From an uncultured Bacteroidales bacterium (GTDB lineage Bacteria > Bacteroidota > Bacteroidia > Bacteroidales > Paludibacteraceae), in the NCBI GenBank assembly GCA_900317745.1, contig ONHW01000002.1:62001-126000 (forward strand): a stretch of 64,000 nucleotides of DNA, written 5' to 3'. The notes below the pieces were generated by a model. The model saw only the letters and a list, made by a program, of their open reading frames with translations, had not been told where the DNA came from and ran no database searches. Every line of letters starts with the position of its first letter. Position 1 is the first letter of the stretch. Shown here piece after piece: positions 1 to 8,843 of this stretch. Position numbers and translations under genes: made by a program.

Positions 1-1
1 G

Positions 2-1990
2 GATACACTCTTCATCTATGCTGAGAGTATGGCAAGCGCAACCGTGATCTTTACTCCGCGCAAGGCAACCAACAAGCAGCTCACCTGGAAGAGTGACGAC
101 CCTGCAATTGCTATAGTGGACGAGCGCGGCGTTGTGACCGGTGTTGCGGAAGGCAAGACCAATATCCGTGCTACCAGTGTTGACGGCGGATTCACGGATT
201 ATCTGGTGGCCGTGATTGCTCCGAAGCCTCCTGTACTCTTCCCGAAAGAGGTGTTGGAGGCAGACGAACTCTACAAGATAGAGGATTATACTATTCCTTC
301 GTTTATTCCGTTCTGGGTAGCCAAAGAGGCTGCACGCGTTGACAGTTTCTGGGCTTCGGCTGAGGAGATTGAAGCTATTCAGGGCAAGATTGACGCAATG
401 TACGAGGCTGCTACCAAGCTCGTGCCGAAAGAGGAGCCGTACTGTATGGTGGCAAACATCAACGGCAACCCGCGCACGAACATGGCGTTTGCATGGTTCA
501 CCAACGAAGGTATCATGGACGGCAAGGTACAGATCATTGCCAAGGCTAATGCTGTTGCTGCTGATTTCGAAGGCGACAATGTGCTGACACTTGATGCAGA
601 GGCAACAGTCACCAAGGATCTGCGTTATGCTGTGTCCACCTCGGGTCTGCTGAAAGCAACGGGTATGAGCAACAAGACTGCATTCAAGTATGTGAGCCAC
701 AAGGCAATGGCAACGAACCTGATGCCGGGTACGGCGTATAGTTGGCGTGTAGGATACGAGGGACACTGGAGTCCGATCGGACGTTTCCGTACGCAAAATT
801 CCGCACAAGGCGAATACTCGTTCCTGTACATGACGGATAGCCATATTCAGGATGCCGAGTATGTCGAGAATGCCAAGTGGTGTGCTACGGCAGCTGCAAA
901 CACGGTGCCGGATGCACGTTTCTGCCTCTTCCCGGGTGATTTTGTAGAAACAGGAACAAACGCTAACAGTGAGTGGGAGTGGGAGCGCTGGTTTGAGGAA
1001 AGCATCAAACCTGTAATCATGAAGATGCCGATTGTTCCGACTGACGGTAACCATGATGACAGCGAAAACCTGAACTACGATTATCACTTCAATACACCGA
1101 CTGATTTTGCCATGTCCGTGCCGGCATCTTATCGCCCGCAGTTCCATGGTATCACGTACAGTTTCGTATATGGCGACGTACTCTTCCTCGTTTATTCGCT
1201 GCAAGACTGGTGGCGTTCGTCGGAAGGTGAGTCTTCGATGAAATCGACCTATTTGTCGGTGGATGTCAAGAACTGGTTCAAGGAGCAGATTGCTCTGCAC
1301 CCCAACACCAAGTACCGTGTAACCCTGTCGCACAAGAACATCTTCTCCGGCTCGGGTCACTCGGTAGATAGCGAGACACCGCTGTTCCGCGAGATTATGT
1401 TGCCTATCCTCAAGGAGTGCGAGATTGACCTGGCTATCCAGGGGCACGATCACTGCTATGAGGTGATTGGCCCGGTTAATCCCGACACTCGTACGGTGGT
1501 AGAAGGTTCTGTTGCCGACACTACGCACGTAGCTATCAACACCAATACGAATATGACCGGTGTAGAAGGCGGTACATATACTACCGACGACGGTACATTG
1601 TACTTTATCGGTGCTACCTGCGGACGCAAACGTTATTATCCGTACGATCGCGAGAAGATGGATGCCAACTACGACAAGCACAAAGTTACCAACTATTTCG
1701 ATCTGATGACAGGTATGTTCGGTCAGCCGGGTGCACCGTCGTTCACCAAGTTCACCGTCAAGAGCGATTGCATAGAGGTCAACTCCTTCACAGCCAATGC
1801 CAACGGCACGGCTAACCTGATCAACACGATGCAGATTAAGCGTACCAAACCGCACACAGCTATAAGTCTGGGTGTTGACAATATCAATACCGTAATGACC
1901 GAAGGTGAGAAGTTTATCCGCGACGGGCAGATACTTATCCTTAAGAATGGACAGGTGTACAACGTTCTTGGACAGAAGGTTGAACAATAA
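2..1990 (+). CDS. Secreted metallophosphoesterase with Big2 domain (5' truncated)
   Basis: The reading frame is open to the left edge, so the N-terminus and any signal peptide are outside the window. Counting from the first in-window Met (base 29), residues 5-58 form a bacterial Ig-like (Big2) domain (WKSDDPAIAIVDERGVVTG), followed by a fibronectin-like stretch near 225-260 and a calcineurin-type phosphoesterase domain. Metal-binding motifs are complete: D270-S-H272, GD304, GNH342D, and GHDH around 473-475. The order resembles purple acid phosphatases, so a phosphomonoesterase or phosphodiesterase on the cell surface or outside the cell is likely; the substrate is unknown. The last 14 residues, NGQVYNVLGQKVEQ, form a tail also found on the next two proteins, suggesting a common export or anchoring route. 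Family sure, role inferred. Confidence 0.85.
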   Translation, partial: DTLFIYAESMASATVIFTPRKATNKQLTWKSDDPAIAIVDERGVVTGVAEGKTNIRATSVDGGFTDYLVAVIAPKPPVLFPKEVLEADELYKIEDYTIPSFIPFWVAKEAARVDSFWASAEEIEAIQGKIDAMYEAATKLVPKEEPYCMVANINGNPRTNMAFAWFTNEGIMDGKVQIIAKANAVAADFEGDNVLTLDAEATVTKDLRYAVSTSGLLKATGMSNKTAFKYVSHKAMATNLMPGTAYSWRVGYEGHWSPIGRFRTQNSAQGEYSFLYMTDSHIQDAEYVENAKWCATAAANTVPDARFCLFPGDFVETGTNANSEWEWERWFEESIKPVIMKMPIVPTDGNHDDSENLNYDYHFNTPTDFAMSVPASYRPQFHGITYSFVYGDVLFLVYSLQDWWRSSEGESSMKSTYLSVDVKNWFKEQIALHPNTKYRVTLSHKNIFSGSGHSVDSETPLFREIMLPILKECEIDLAIQGHDHCYEVIGPVNPDTRTVVEGSVADTTHVAINTNTNMTGVEGGTYTTDDGTLYFIGATCGRKRYYPYDREKMDANYDKHKVTNYFDLMTGMFGQPGAPSFTKFTVKSDCIEVNSFTANANGTANLINTMQIKRTKPHTAISLGVDNINTVMTEGEKFIRDGQILILKNGQVYNVLGQKVEQ

Positions 1991-2030
1991 AACAGTCAAC
2001 AAGAAGTAGAACCAACTAAATGTAACCAAT

Positions 2031-4172
2031 ATGAAAAAGGTATTTTCATTATGCGTAGCACTGCTCACAGCATGGGCAATGAACGCAGCGGTCATCAATA
2101 TCAACAACGGCACATCGGATGCACTGCGCAAGGCGCTGGGCGGTGCGGCTTCCGGCGATGTTATCGTTATGGCTGCAGGTACGTATGAGGAGTCGAATAG
2201 CGATTATATTGCTTTCACCGGCAAGGATGTGACTGTCATGGCTGAAGAGGGTGCCGAAGTGATCGTTGTGCCCAAAGTGCCAGTACGACTCAAGTCGGGT
2301 GCACGCGCCGAGTTCATCAATATCAAATTCGACTGCGGACACTTGAGTGACATGGGCAGTTACAGTGAGATTATTGTACCTGCCGACGGTACGGAAGGCA
2401 AGAAGGTTATCCTGAATGGTTGCGAGTTCTATGGCTGGAAGCAGAAGAGCAATGCCATTATTCACACCCGTTCGGACCGCCAGTTGGACTCACTTGTGAT
2501 TAACAACTGCTATTTCCACGACAACCTGTATAACTGCGTTAACTTGAAGTATGCAAGTATATCGGGCTTGGTGATCAAGAACTCCACGTTTGCCAATATC
2601 ACTACCGATGCCAACGCTCCGTCGATAGGCGTGATTGATGTGCAGGCTACTGCCGGCTCGGTGCTGATTGATCACTGTACGTTCTACAACGCGCAGGCAA
2701 AGAACACGGATTACGGCGCAATCAAGATCCCTAACACCATTGCACCGGTTGTATCCAACTGTATATTCGCAATGCCCGAGGAGTATGCCGACGGTCGTGC
2801 CGTATATGTTGCCGACGGTGAGGTTAAGAACTGCCTGACATACAATTATACCAAGGACGATAACACCGGTATCCACAGCGGTCCGACTGTTACCGACTGC
2901 ATTACAGGCGATCCGAAGTTCGTAGATGCAGCCAACGCTGACTATCGCGTTGACGCCGCTTCGCCTGTATTAGGCGCTGGTACAGAAGGTTCGGACCTGG
3001 GTGACCAGCGTTGGATTCCGCAAATGGAGTATTACCTCGTTGGTAATATGACCGAGTGGGTAGCCGATCCGAAGTTCAAACTGGTGAAAGCAGCCGAGGG
3101 CGACGAGTACACTATCAAGTTGACTTTGTTTGCCGGTGACGAGTTCAAGGTGGCTAAGTCCGACGGCTTGTCAATCAGTGACGCCAACTGGTTCCCGATG
3201 GCGGCTGAAAACTTCAAGGTGAAGGCTTCCGGAGAGTACACGGTTTACTTCGATCCTAACGGACTCGGTGGCGAAGATTGGTACGAAGGATATATCCTGG
3301 CTGAAGGCGCTAACCTCGGACCATGGGATTCCTGGTTCGGCGATGCAAGTTGGACGCAGGAGACGAACTCCTATATCACCTTTGACCCCGCAGCTGAGAA
3401 AGCAACCGTCTATATCCGCGAGAACAAAAACGGCCAATGGCTGGCACAGGTTAAGTACCAGGGTATTCCTGCCGAGGACGGCAAGTGCTATCACGTTGCA
3501 CTGAAGATGAAAGCCAACAACGACATCAACGATGTTACGCTCAAGTGGCAGGACGACAACAATGTGCCCAATGTTATCTACGAGAACCAGACTATCAACC
3601 TCGGTGCAAACGACGAGTATGTATATGACGAAGTTGTGAAAGGTGTTCTCGGCGAAAAGGGCAGCACTGGACTTCTTGTGCTTGACTTCGGTTATGCCAG
3701 CGCAGGCGATGTTATCGAGATTTACGGTGTGATTATCGAGGAGACCGAGTGCCCCGAACCGCCTACCTACTATCTCGTCGGTTCGATGACCGAATGGGCG
3801 GCTCTGGACGAGTACAGGTTCACCGAAAGTGCCGAGGTCGCAGGCGAATTTACCCTGGAGACACAACTTGAGGCAGGAATGCTGCTCAAGGTAGTTGGAA
3901 TCTCCGAAGGTGAAGAGACCTGGTATCCGGCAGGATTCCAGGACGGTTATGAGGTTGATGCGGCACACGCAGGACTCAAGACTGTCTATTTCCGTCCCGC
4001 AGGCAACGAGGATTGGGCTGCTTTCGGCAGATACATCTATATCGATGCTACGCAGGCTGTCAGCAACGTGAATGAGGCTGCCAACACGAACCGCTATCTA
4101 CGCGACGGGCAAGTGTTCATACAAATTGACGGAAAAACGTACAATGTTTTGGGCCAGAAAATAGCCCAATAA
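2031..4172 (+). CDS. Secreted beta-helix protein with SusE/F-like modules
   Basis: 713 residues. A signal peptide (MKKVFSLCVALLTAWAMNA) leads into a right-handed parallel beta-helix of the pectate-lyase-like/DUF4957-DUF5123 kind (about 20-320). Three beta-sandwich modules follow: two start with near-identical motifs (YYLVGNMTEW near 333 and YYLVGSMTEW near 581) as in SusE/SusF starch-binding proteins, with a CBM-like module between (about 425-570). It ends in DGKTYNVLGQKIAQ, the tail shared with its neighbours. It begins 40 bases after the preceding gene, so co-transcription is likely. A role in binding or cutting polysaccharide is plausible, but no catalytic residues can be assigned; a purely structural surface protein is equally possible. 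Confidence 0.75.
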   Translation: MKKVFSLCVALLTAWAMNAAVININNGTSDALRKALGGAASGDVIVMAAGTYEESNSDYIAFTGKDVTVMAEEGAEVIVVPKVPVRLKSGARAEFINIKFDCGHLSDMGSYSEIIVPADGTEGKKVILNGCEFYGWKQKSNAIIHTRSDRQLDSLVINNCYFHDNLYNCVNLKYASISGLVIKNSTFANITTDANAPSIGVIDVQATAGSVLIDHCTFYNAQAKNTDYGAIKIPNTIAPVVSNCIFAMPEEYADGRAVYVADGEVKNCLTYNYTKDDNTGIHSGPTVTDCITGDPKFVDAANADYRVDAASPVLGAGTEGSDLGDQRWIPQMEYYLVGNMTEWVADPKFKLVKAAEGDEYTIKLTLFAGDEFKVAKSDGLSISDANWFPMAAENFKVKASGEYTVYFDPNGLGGEDWYEGYILAEGANLGPWDSWFGDASWTQETNSYITFDPAAEKATVYIRENKNGQWLAQVKYQGIPAEDGKCYHVALKMKANNDINDVTLKWQDDNNVPNVIYENQTINLGANDEYVYDEVVKGVLGEKGSTGLLVLDFGYASAGDVIEIYGVIIEETECPEPPTYYLVGSMTEWAALDEYRFTESAEVAGEFTLETQLEAGMLLKVVGISEGEETWYPAGFQDGYEVDAAHAGLKTVYFRPAGNEDWAAFGRYIYIDATQAVSNVNEAANTNRYLRDGQVFIQIDGKTYNVLGQKIAQ

Positions 4173-4212
4173 CGTAAAAATGCAAAAATATGAAAAATTT
4201 TGAGTAGATTAC

Positions 4213-4243
4213 TTGCATTTATTCAGGATATTTTGTATCTTTG
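4213..4243 (+). promoter_or_regulatory. Bacteroidales-type promoter for the 638-aa protein
   Basis: TTG at 4213-4215, a 20-nt spacer and TATCTTTG at 4236-4243 fit the Bacteroidota consensus TTTG-N19/20-TAnnTTTG. Transcription would start near 4250, giving an untranslated leader of about 190 nt before the ATG at 4440. Confidence 0.7.
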
Positions 4244-4258
4244 CGCTCGGATTTCTCG

Positions 4259-4293
4259 CCTCTGCAATAGTCTTAACCGGATTATTGCAGAGG
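4259..4293 (+). other. Perfect 11-bp stem-loop in the 5' leader
   Basis: CCTCTGCAATA (4259-4269) and TATTGCAGAGG (4283-4293) are exact reverse complements around a 13-nt loop. The stem begins about 10 nt after the predicted start of transcription. No T-run follows, so it is not an intrinsic terminator; a 5' mRNA-stabilising hairpin or protein-binding element is more likely. The remaining leader to 4439 is A/T-rich with no recognised motif. Confidence 0.55.
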
Positions 4294-4439
4294 TGTAGAA
4301 AACAAAAAAACGTTCCGTTCCATCGGGGTTTTATCGAGGGAATATCGATGTTTTGTCGAGACTTTAAATAAATCCCAATATCCACAGAACAGAAACACTA
4401 ACCAATTAACCCATATTTATTAACCAAAATTCTAAAAGT

Positions 4440-6356
4440 ATGAAAAAGTTTTTTTCATTTTTTGCTGCAATGCTGGTAGCAGTTGCAGCGAATGCGGCTC
4501 CTGTTGCTCTGCCGGCTGTGTTGGACGTTACTAATGTTAGTTTCCGTTCCGAAGGCATGCCAGACTTCGTAATAGAAGAAGGGCAAGACTATGCAGGAAC
4601 ATATTTCGACATGGGTGCTCACGACAGTTCCAATGACACTCTCCTTTATGCAGAGTGGGATGTAACGATTGAGCCGATAAAGTACAACATCGCTGTAGAT
4701 GTCTATAACACGAACAGTTGGCGTGTACAACTCTACCTCCTTAACCAAGCTGGTGATACAGTTAAGAATCTCCGTTACAAAGGCTCATCCGGTCAAAAAG
4801 GTCAATTCGCTATCGGTGCGTTGGATCTGAGCGATCTGGAGGCTGGTAATTATAAAGTTCGCGCACGCGCAGCTACTGCATGGTCGGCAATGAAACTCAA
4901 AGATGTCATCTTTGCTGCTGACTATCAAGGTGTAACTGTTGATTTGCCGGGAACACTGCTCCCTGCTTATGCAGAATTGTCAGCAGGAGCTACGATAGCT
5001 AACAATGCAATAGCTTTTGCTCCGAGTACGGCAAATAGTGAAAGTGCTAAATGGAATGTGAACTTTGCGAAAGCGGGCGACTTCAATGTTACTATTGATA
5101 TTACTGCTTCTAATGGTCATACCTATGGTGTAGCACTCCTCTCTGCAGATGGCGCATCAGAAATTGGTGCTGTAGCAGAAACCCAGGCTTGGGATACCGG
5201 CGTTAAAGAACTTGGTGCTATCACTGTACCCGCAGCTGGTAACTACATGGTGAAACTCACCAATGCTACTCAATGGTCAGAAGCTGTGCTCAATAGCATT
5301 ACATTTGCAGGTGGTGCTCCTGAAGTTAAATACTACCTGAAGAACAACTGGGACGCTGCTTCTGATTGGACATGGAAAGAAATGACTAAGATTGAGGACG
5401 ATAACTACCAACTGAAAGCTGTATTCGGCGGTACAGGTGTGAACGTCAATACTGCTGACTCTGACGAAGGTTCAGATTGGTACCCAATAGAGAATATTTC
5501 AGCATTCGACGTCAATGTTGAGCAAACCACATTGAAGGCAAAGGATACCGTTGTGTTCGTGTACACTCCGAGTGAAAAATCGCTTGCAGCTATCGTTGTC
5601 GGTCCGTATGTAGAGCCTTCAGGCGTAGAGCATACATATACCGTAGCCGGTAGTTCGGCTGTTGCTTTCGGTACTGCTTGGGATCCGACAAACACTGCCA
5701 ACGATATGGCTAAGCAAGACGACGGCTCGTACAAATGGGAGAAAGCCAATCTCGAACTGCCTGCAGGTACGATTGAGTTCAAGGTTTGCCAAGACCACGC
5801 TTGGACAACATGTTGGCCTGCACAGAACTATGCTCTGAATGTTTCGGAGGCTGCTACTTATACCCTCAAGATTACTTTCACTCCGGCTTCCGGTAATGTA
5901 GGTGCAGAACTGGTCAAGACCGGTTCGGCAGAGATTGATCCTACCGTTTCCGCCAAGGGAGGATGGGACAACTGGGCTGCTGAAGTAGTATTTGTCCTCG
6001 CTGACAACAAAGAGACTGCTACCGGCGCACTGAATCTTGAACCGGGCAACTATGAGTTCAAGGTTATCCTGAACGGTGGCGACTGGCGTTCGAACGGCTA
6101 TAGCTATCATCGCGAATTCACCGGTGCTGAGAATATTACCGGAAACGGTGACAATATGGTTCTTCAGGCTGACGTAGCCGGCGAATACACTCTGACATGG
6201 ACATTCGCTACCAATGCCCTGAATATCACCTTCCCTGTTGCTTCGGGTATTGACAACACCAATGTTGCTGTTAAGGCACAGAAGATGATCATCAACGGTC
6301 AGTTGTTCATCATTCGCGACGGTCAGATGTTCAACGCACAAGGACAACTGCAATAA
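4440..6356 (+). CDS. Secreted multi-domain carbohydrate-binding-like protein
   Basis: 638 residues with a signal peptide (MKKFFSFFAAMLVAVAANA). Two similar beta-sandwich domains (about 25-160 and 165-285) each carry an Ala-rich core and W..A motifs. Three SusE/F-like modules follow: YYLKNNWDAASDWTW near 298, one opening YTVAGSSAVAFGTAWDP near 400, and one near 505-620 with W-N-W and N-G-Y motifs. The C-terminus, RDGQMFNAQGQLQ, is a variant of the tail on the two preceding proteins. It has its own promoter and long leader and is followed by a strong terminator, so it is probably a well-expressed single-gene unit. No catalytic signature is visible. Surface glycan binding is the best guess. Confidence 0.7.
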   Translation: MKKFFSFFAAMLVAVAANAAPVALPAVLDVTNVSFRSEGMPDFVIEEGQDYAGTYFDMGAHDSSNDTLLYAEWDVTIEPIKYNIAVDVYNTNSWRVQLYLLNQAGDTVKNLRYKGSSGQKGQFAIGALDLSDLEAGNYKVRARAATAWSAMKLKDVIFAADYQGVTVDLPGTLLPAYAELSAGATIANNAIAFAPSTANSESAKWNVNFAKAGDFNVTIDITASNGHTYGVALLSADGASEIGAVAETQAWDTGVKELGAITVPAAGNYMVKLTNATQWSEAVLNSITFAGGAPEVKYYLKNNWDAASDWTWKEMTKIEDDNYQLKAVFGGTGVNVNTADSDEGSDWYPIENISAFDVNVEQTTLKAKDTVVFVYTPSEKSLAAIVVGPYVEPSGVEHTYTVAGSSAVAFGTAWDPTNTANDMAKQDDGSYKWEKANLELPAGTIEFKVCQDHAWTTCWPAQNYALNVSEAATYTLKITFTPASGNVGAELVKTGSAEIDPTVSAKGGWDNWAAEVVFVLADNKETATGALNLEPGNYEFKVILNGGDWRSNGYSYHREFTGAENITGNGDNMVLQADVAGEYTLTWTFATNALNITFPVASGIDNTNVAVKAQKMIINGQLFIIRDGQMFNAQGQLQ

Positions 6357-6403
6357 GCAATCCTTTGCCGCCATACTCATCCTGACAAAGGATGATGAAT
6401 AGA

Positions 6404-6435
6404 AAACAAGCCTCTGCACATGCGGAGGCTTGTTT
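6404..6435. terminator. Bidirectional hairpin terminator
   Basis: A 14-bp stem (6404-6417 with 6422-6435, one G-U pair) closes on an ACAT loop; the stem begins AAACAAG and ends CTTGTTT, giving T-rich ends on both strands. It lies between the convergent 638-aa gene (+) and the DeoR gene (-), so it probably serves both. Confidence 0.8.
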
Positions 6436-6500
6436 GCTGATTATAAGAATGTTTGTTTGTTATGAATACAGTAGGATAAGAGTAGCATCCGATTACGATT

Positions 6501-6544
6501 CGTTTACGTCTCGTTTACGTGTCGTTATCGTGTCGTTTACGTGA
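6501..6544 (+). repeat. Tandem 11-mer array, CGTTTACGTGT family
   Basis: Four contiguous 11-bp units (6501, 6512, 6523, 6534) of consensus CGTTTACGTGT, followed by TTGGGTCGAAAA. The same unit with the same TTGGGTCGA flank lies inside mreC at 40476-40540. Here it sits in the otherwise featureless gap between two convergent genes. Confidence 0.85.
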
Positions 6545-6605
6545 TTGGGTCGAAAAAAGATGTATAAAAGAGCGGAAACGGAGCAATAAAAGACAGATAA
6601 CGGGA

Positions 6606-7382
6606 TTAGACGAGTCGAACCTCCACTCCGGCAGATTTGAGTTTGCCCGGCATCCCGATGGGAATAGCGTGGTCGGTAATGATGCAGTCCAGTTCGTTGA
6701 CATTGGCGACGTGAACGAAACTTCGTTTGTTGAACTTCGAGGAGTCGAAGACCGCAATGACCTTAGCCGCCTGCTGCACCATAACCTGGTTGAGCAGCGC
6801 TTCCTCAAGATCGGGCGTGCTCACACCGTTCTCGATGGAGAACGAGTCCACGCCGAGGAAGAGCTTGTAGCCGCGGAAGTTACGGAGTACGGACAGTGCC
6901 AACGGCCCGACCATGGAGTGGCTGTTGATGCGCACGTTTCCGCCCAGCAGCACGACATCAAACCGCTTGTACTGCATCAGTTCGGTGGCGATGTTCATGG
7001 CGTTAGTCAGAATACGCAGGTGGTTGAACTGCCCGAGATGTCGTGCGACCTCGAGCGTAGTGGTGCCTGAGTCGAGCATGATAAAGTCACCGTCCTTGAT
7101 GAGTTTGGCAGCTTCTTCACCGATGCGTTCTTTGTCCTTGATGTTGAACAGCCGCTTACGATCGATAGCTGTTTCCTCGTTGGTGTTCTCCACAGGTTTG
7201 CGCATCGCTCCGCCTCGTGTACGCAGCAGTAGATGCCGGTTCTGTAGAATAGTCAGATCCTTTCGTATAGTCACTTCCGATATACCGGTTTCGCGGCTAA
7301 GCTCCGTGACCTGAACCTCCTGCTTCTGTTCGAGCATTTGTAGAATGAGCGCCCTGCGCTCTTTTGCAGATGATGAATTCAT
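6606..7382 (-). CDS. DeoR-family transcriptional regulator
   Basis: 258 residues. The N-terminal winged helix (about 6-60; VTELSRETGISEVTIRKDL) and the C-terminal sugar-phosphate-sensing DeoRC domain (about 75-235, with DSGTTTLEVARHL) are both complete. Family members such as AgaR and GlpR repress sugar catabolic genes and are released by a phosphorylated sugar. It is divergent from the glycan-utilisation block starting at 7707, and the shared upstream region holds several TTTCG/CGAAA half-sites of the kind this family binds, so it is the probable local regulator (inference). This is unusual, since such loci in Bacteroidales more often use SusR, hybrid two-component or ECF-sigma regulators. 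Confidence 0.9.
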   Translation of the reverse strand: MNSSSAKERRALILQMLEQKQEVQVTELSRETGISEVTIRKDLTILQNRHLLLRTRGGAMRKPVENTNEETAIDRKRLFNIKDKERIGEEAAKLIKDGDFIMLDSGTTTLEVARHLGQFNHLRILTNAMNIATELMQYKRFDVVLLGGNVRINSHSMVGPLALSVLRNFRGYKLFLGVDSFSIENGVSTPDLEEALLNQVMVQQAAKVIAVFDSSKFNKRSFVHVANVNELDCIITDHAIPIGMPGKLKSAGVEVRLV

Positions 7383-7388
7383 GAAGGT

Positions 7389-7423
7389 ATTTACGATTTG
7401 GTTATTTACGATTTACGATTTGG
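7389..7423 (+). repeat. Tandem 7-mer array, ATTTACG family
   Basis: Degenerate contiguous heptamers (ATTTACG, ATTTGGT, TATTTAC and variants) begin six bases upstream of the DeoR-gene start codon, inside its predicted 5' leader. Related arrays touch start codons at 27255, 35958 and 39374. Confidence 0.75.
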
Positions 7424-7443
7424 TCAAATGGCTAATTCGGGTG

Positions 7444-7475
7444 CAAAATTACAAAAAAAAATCCATATTTGCAAA
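7444..7475 (-). promoter_or_regulatory. Promoter of the DeoR-family gene
   Basis: On the minus strand TTTG (7475-7472), 20 nt, then TAATTTTG (7451-7444), a close match to the Bacteroidota consensus. The leader of about 55 nt contains the heptamer array. Confidence 0.7.
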
Positions 7476-7481
7476 TAAAAA

Positions 7482-7584
7482 GTTTCGTTTGTGCTTTTCG
7501 AAACATTGCGAAACGGTTGTATTAAGGGTTTCGTTTTTTGTAATATATTGAAAATATATGTGTTAAGTGGTGGTGTTTCGAAAA
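7482..7584. promoter_or_regulatory. Candidate DeoR operator cluster in the divergent region
   Basis: Five TTTCG/CGAAA motifs: GTTTCGTTT (7482), TTTTCGAAAC (7495), GCGAAAC (7508), GTTTCGTTTTTT (7528) and GTTTCGAAAA (7575). DeoR-family proteins such as AgaR bind direct TTTC-rich repeats. A -7-like TAACTTTG at 7634-7641 faces the amidohydrolase gene without a clear -33 box, as expected for a regulated promoter. Assignment is inference from motif and position. Confidence 0.45.
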
Positions 7585-7706
7585 TATGTTATAGAGCATA
7601 TCTTTTGACACCTGAAAATTGCAAAATTTTTTGTAACTTTGCAGCCGAAAAAATAAAGCGTGTAGTATGTTTTCGTACGCGCTTTGGATATAAACCATTG
7701 ACTGAC

Positions 7707-8801
7707 ATGAAAAAACTTTTCTACCTATTCTCCGCCGCCGTTGTATTGGCAGCTTGCAATGCGAAGCCTTCGGGCGAATCGGCTAACCCTGTGGACAAGA
7801 TTCTGCTGAAGGATTTCAATCCTACGGTGGTTAACAATATCCCCGTAACGCAGGTGGATAAGGCCAAGTTCCCGATTATTGATATGCACTCGCACGACTA
7901 CGTTGAAAGCGCAGCCGACATCGAGCAGTGGTGCAAGAACATGGACGAGGTTGGCGTAGAGCACACCGCAGTAATGCATTGCTCGTGGATCGGTCGTCCG
8001 TTTGAGGAGGTAGTAGAACTATACGCTCCGTACAAAGACCGTTTCCGCTTCTGGTGCTGCTTCGATTACTCGGATATGAGCGAGGAAGGTATTCAGAAGT
8101 CCTGCGAGTTGCTGGAGCGCTATCATAACGAGCTGGGCGCTGTAGGTATAGGCGAGTTGGGCGACAAAGGCGAAGGTGACCTGTATGCACGCCCGGTAGA
8201 AGGCAAGGATATTCATATCGACGATCCGCGTATCCAGCCGCTGATCCGCAAGGCAGGCGAGTTGAAGATGCCGATCAGCATCCATATAGCCGAGCCGTAC
8301 TGGATGTACCTGCCGATGGATGCAACGAACGACGGTCTGGTAAATGCCGTGAACTGGCACGTGGATACCACGAACTGCTACGGCTACTGGAAGTTGGTGG
8401 AGAGTTTTGAGAACGCTGTACGCGAGAACCCGAACACGCTGTTCATCGCCTGCCACTACCTGAATATGTCGCACGACTGGGTTCGCCTGGGTGAGATGCT
8501 GGACAAGTATCCGAACATGTATGTGGATATCGCTGCCCGCGTAGCTGAATCCGCGCACACGCCGCGCGCTACACGCGAGTTCCTAATCAAGTACCAGGAT
8601 CGCGTATTGTTCGGCACGGACAACGGCTATGAGTTGCAGATGTACCGCAATATCTTCCGTGTACTGGAGACGAACGACGAGCACTTCTATATCCCCGAGT
8701 ACGGATACCACTGGGCGCTGAGCGGATTCAACCTGCCTGACGAGGTGCTGAAGAAGATCTATCACGATAACGCAGAGCGGATACTCAACGAGTATAAATA
8801 A
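7707..8801 (+). CDS. Amidohydrolase-2 family lipoprotein
   Basis: 364 residues from ATG 7707; the frame stays open upstream, but this start gives a clean lipoprotein signal (MKKLFYLFSAAVVLAAC). A metal-dependent TIM-barrel hydrolase follows: DMHSHD near 55-60 supplies the N-terminal metal ligands, with SIHIAEPYW, FIACHY and LFGTDNGYE further on. Relatives include decarboxylases and lactone or amide hydrolases, and the substrate cannot be read from sequence. As first gene of the glycan block it may hydrolyse a sugar lactone or a decoration on the glycan, from the inner face of the outer membrane or the outer face of the inner membrane (inference). Confidence 0.85.
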   Translation: MKKLFYLFSAAVVLAACNAKPSGESANPVDKILLKDFNPTVVNNIPVTQVDKAKFPIIDMHSHDYVESAADIEQWCKNMDEVGVEHTAVMHCSWIGRPFEEVVELYAPYKDRFRFWCCFDYSDMSEEGIQKSCELLERYHNELGAVGIGELGDKGEGDLYARPVEGKDIHIDDPRIQPLIRKAGELKMPISIHIAEPYWMYLPMDATNDGLVNAVNWHVDTTNCYGYWKLVESFENAVRENPNTLFIACHYLNMSHDWVRLGEMLDKYPNMYVDIAARVAESAHTPRATREFLIKYQDRVLFGTDNGYELQMYRNIFRVLETNDEHFYIPEYGYHWALSGFNLPDEVLKKIYHDNAERILNEYK

Positions 8802-8810
8802 TAGAGATAA

Positions 8811-8837
8811 CGACATTACGTAACACCGACATTACGA
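8811..8837 (+). repeat. Two direct CGACATTACG repeats, 17-bp period
   Basis: CGACATTACG occurs at 8811-8820 and 8828-8837, just ahead of the GH36 start codon at 8844. It is a minor member of the boundary-repeat pattern seen across the window. Confidence 0.5.
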
Positions 8838-8843
8838 AAAGTT

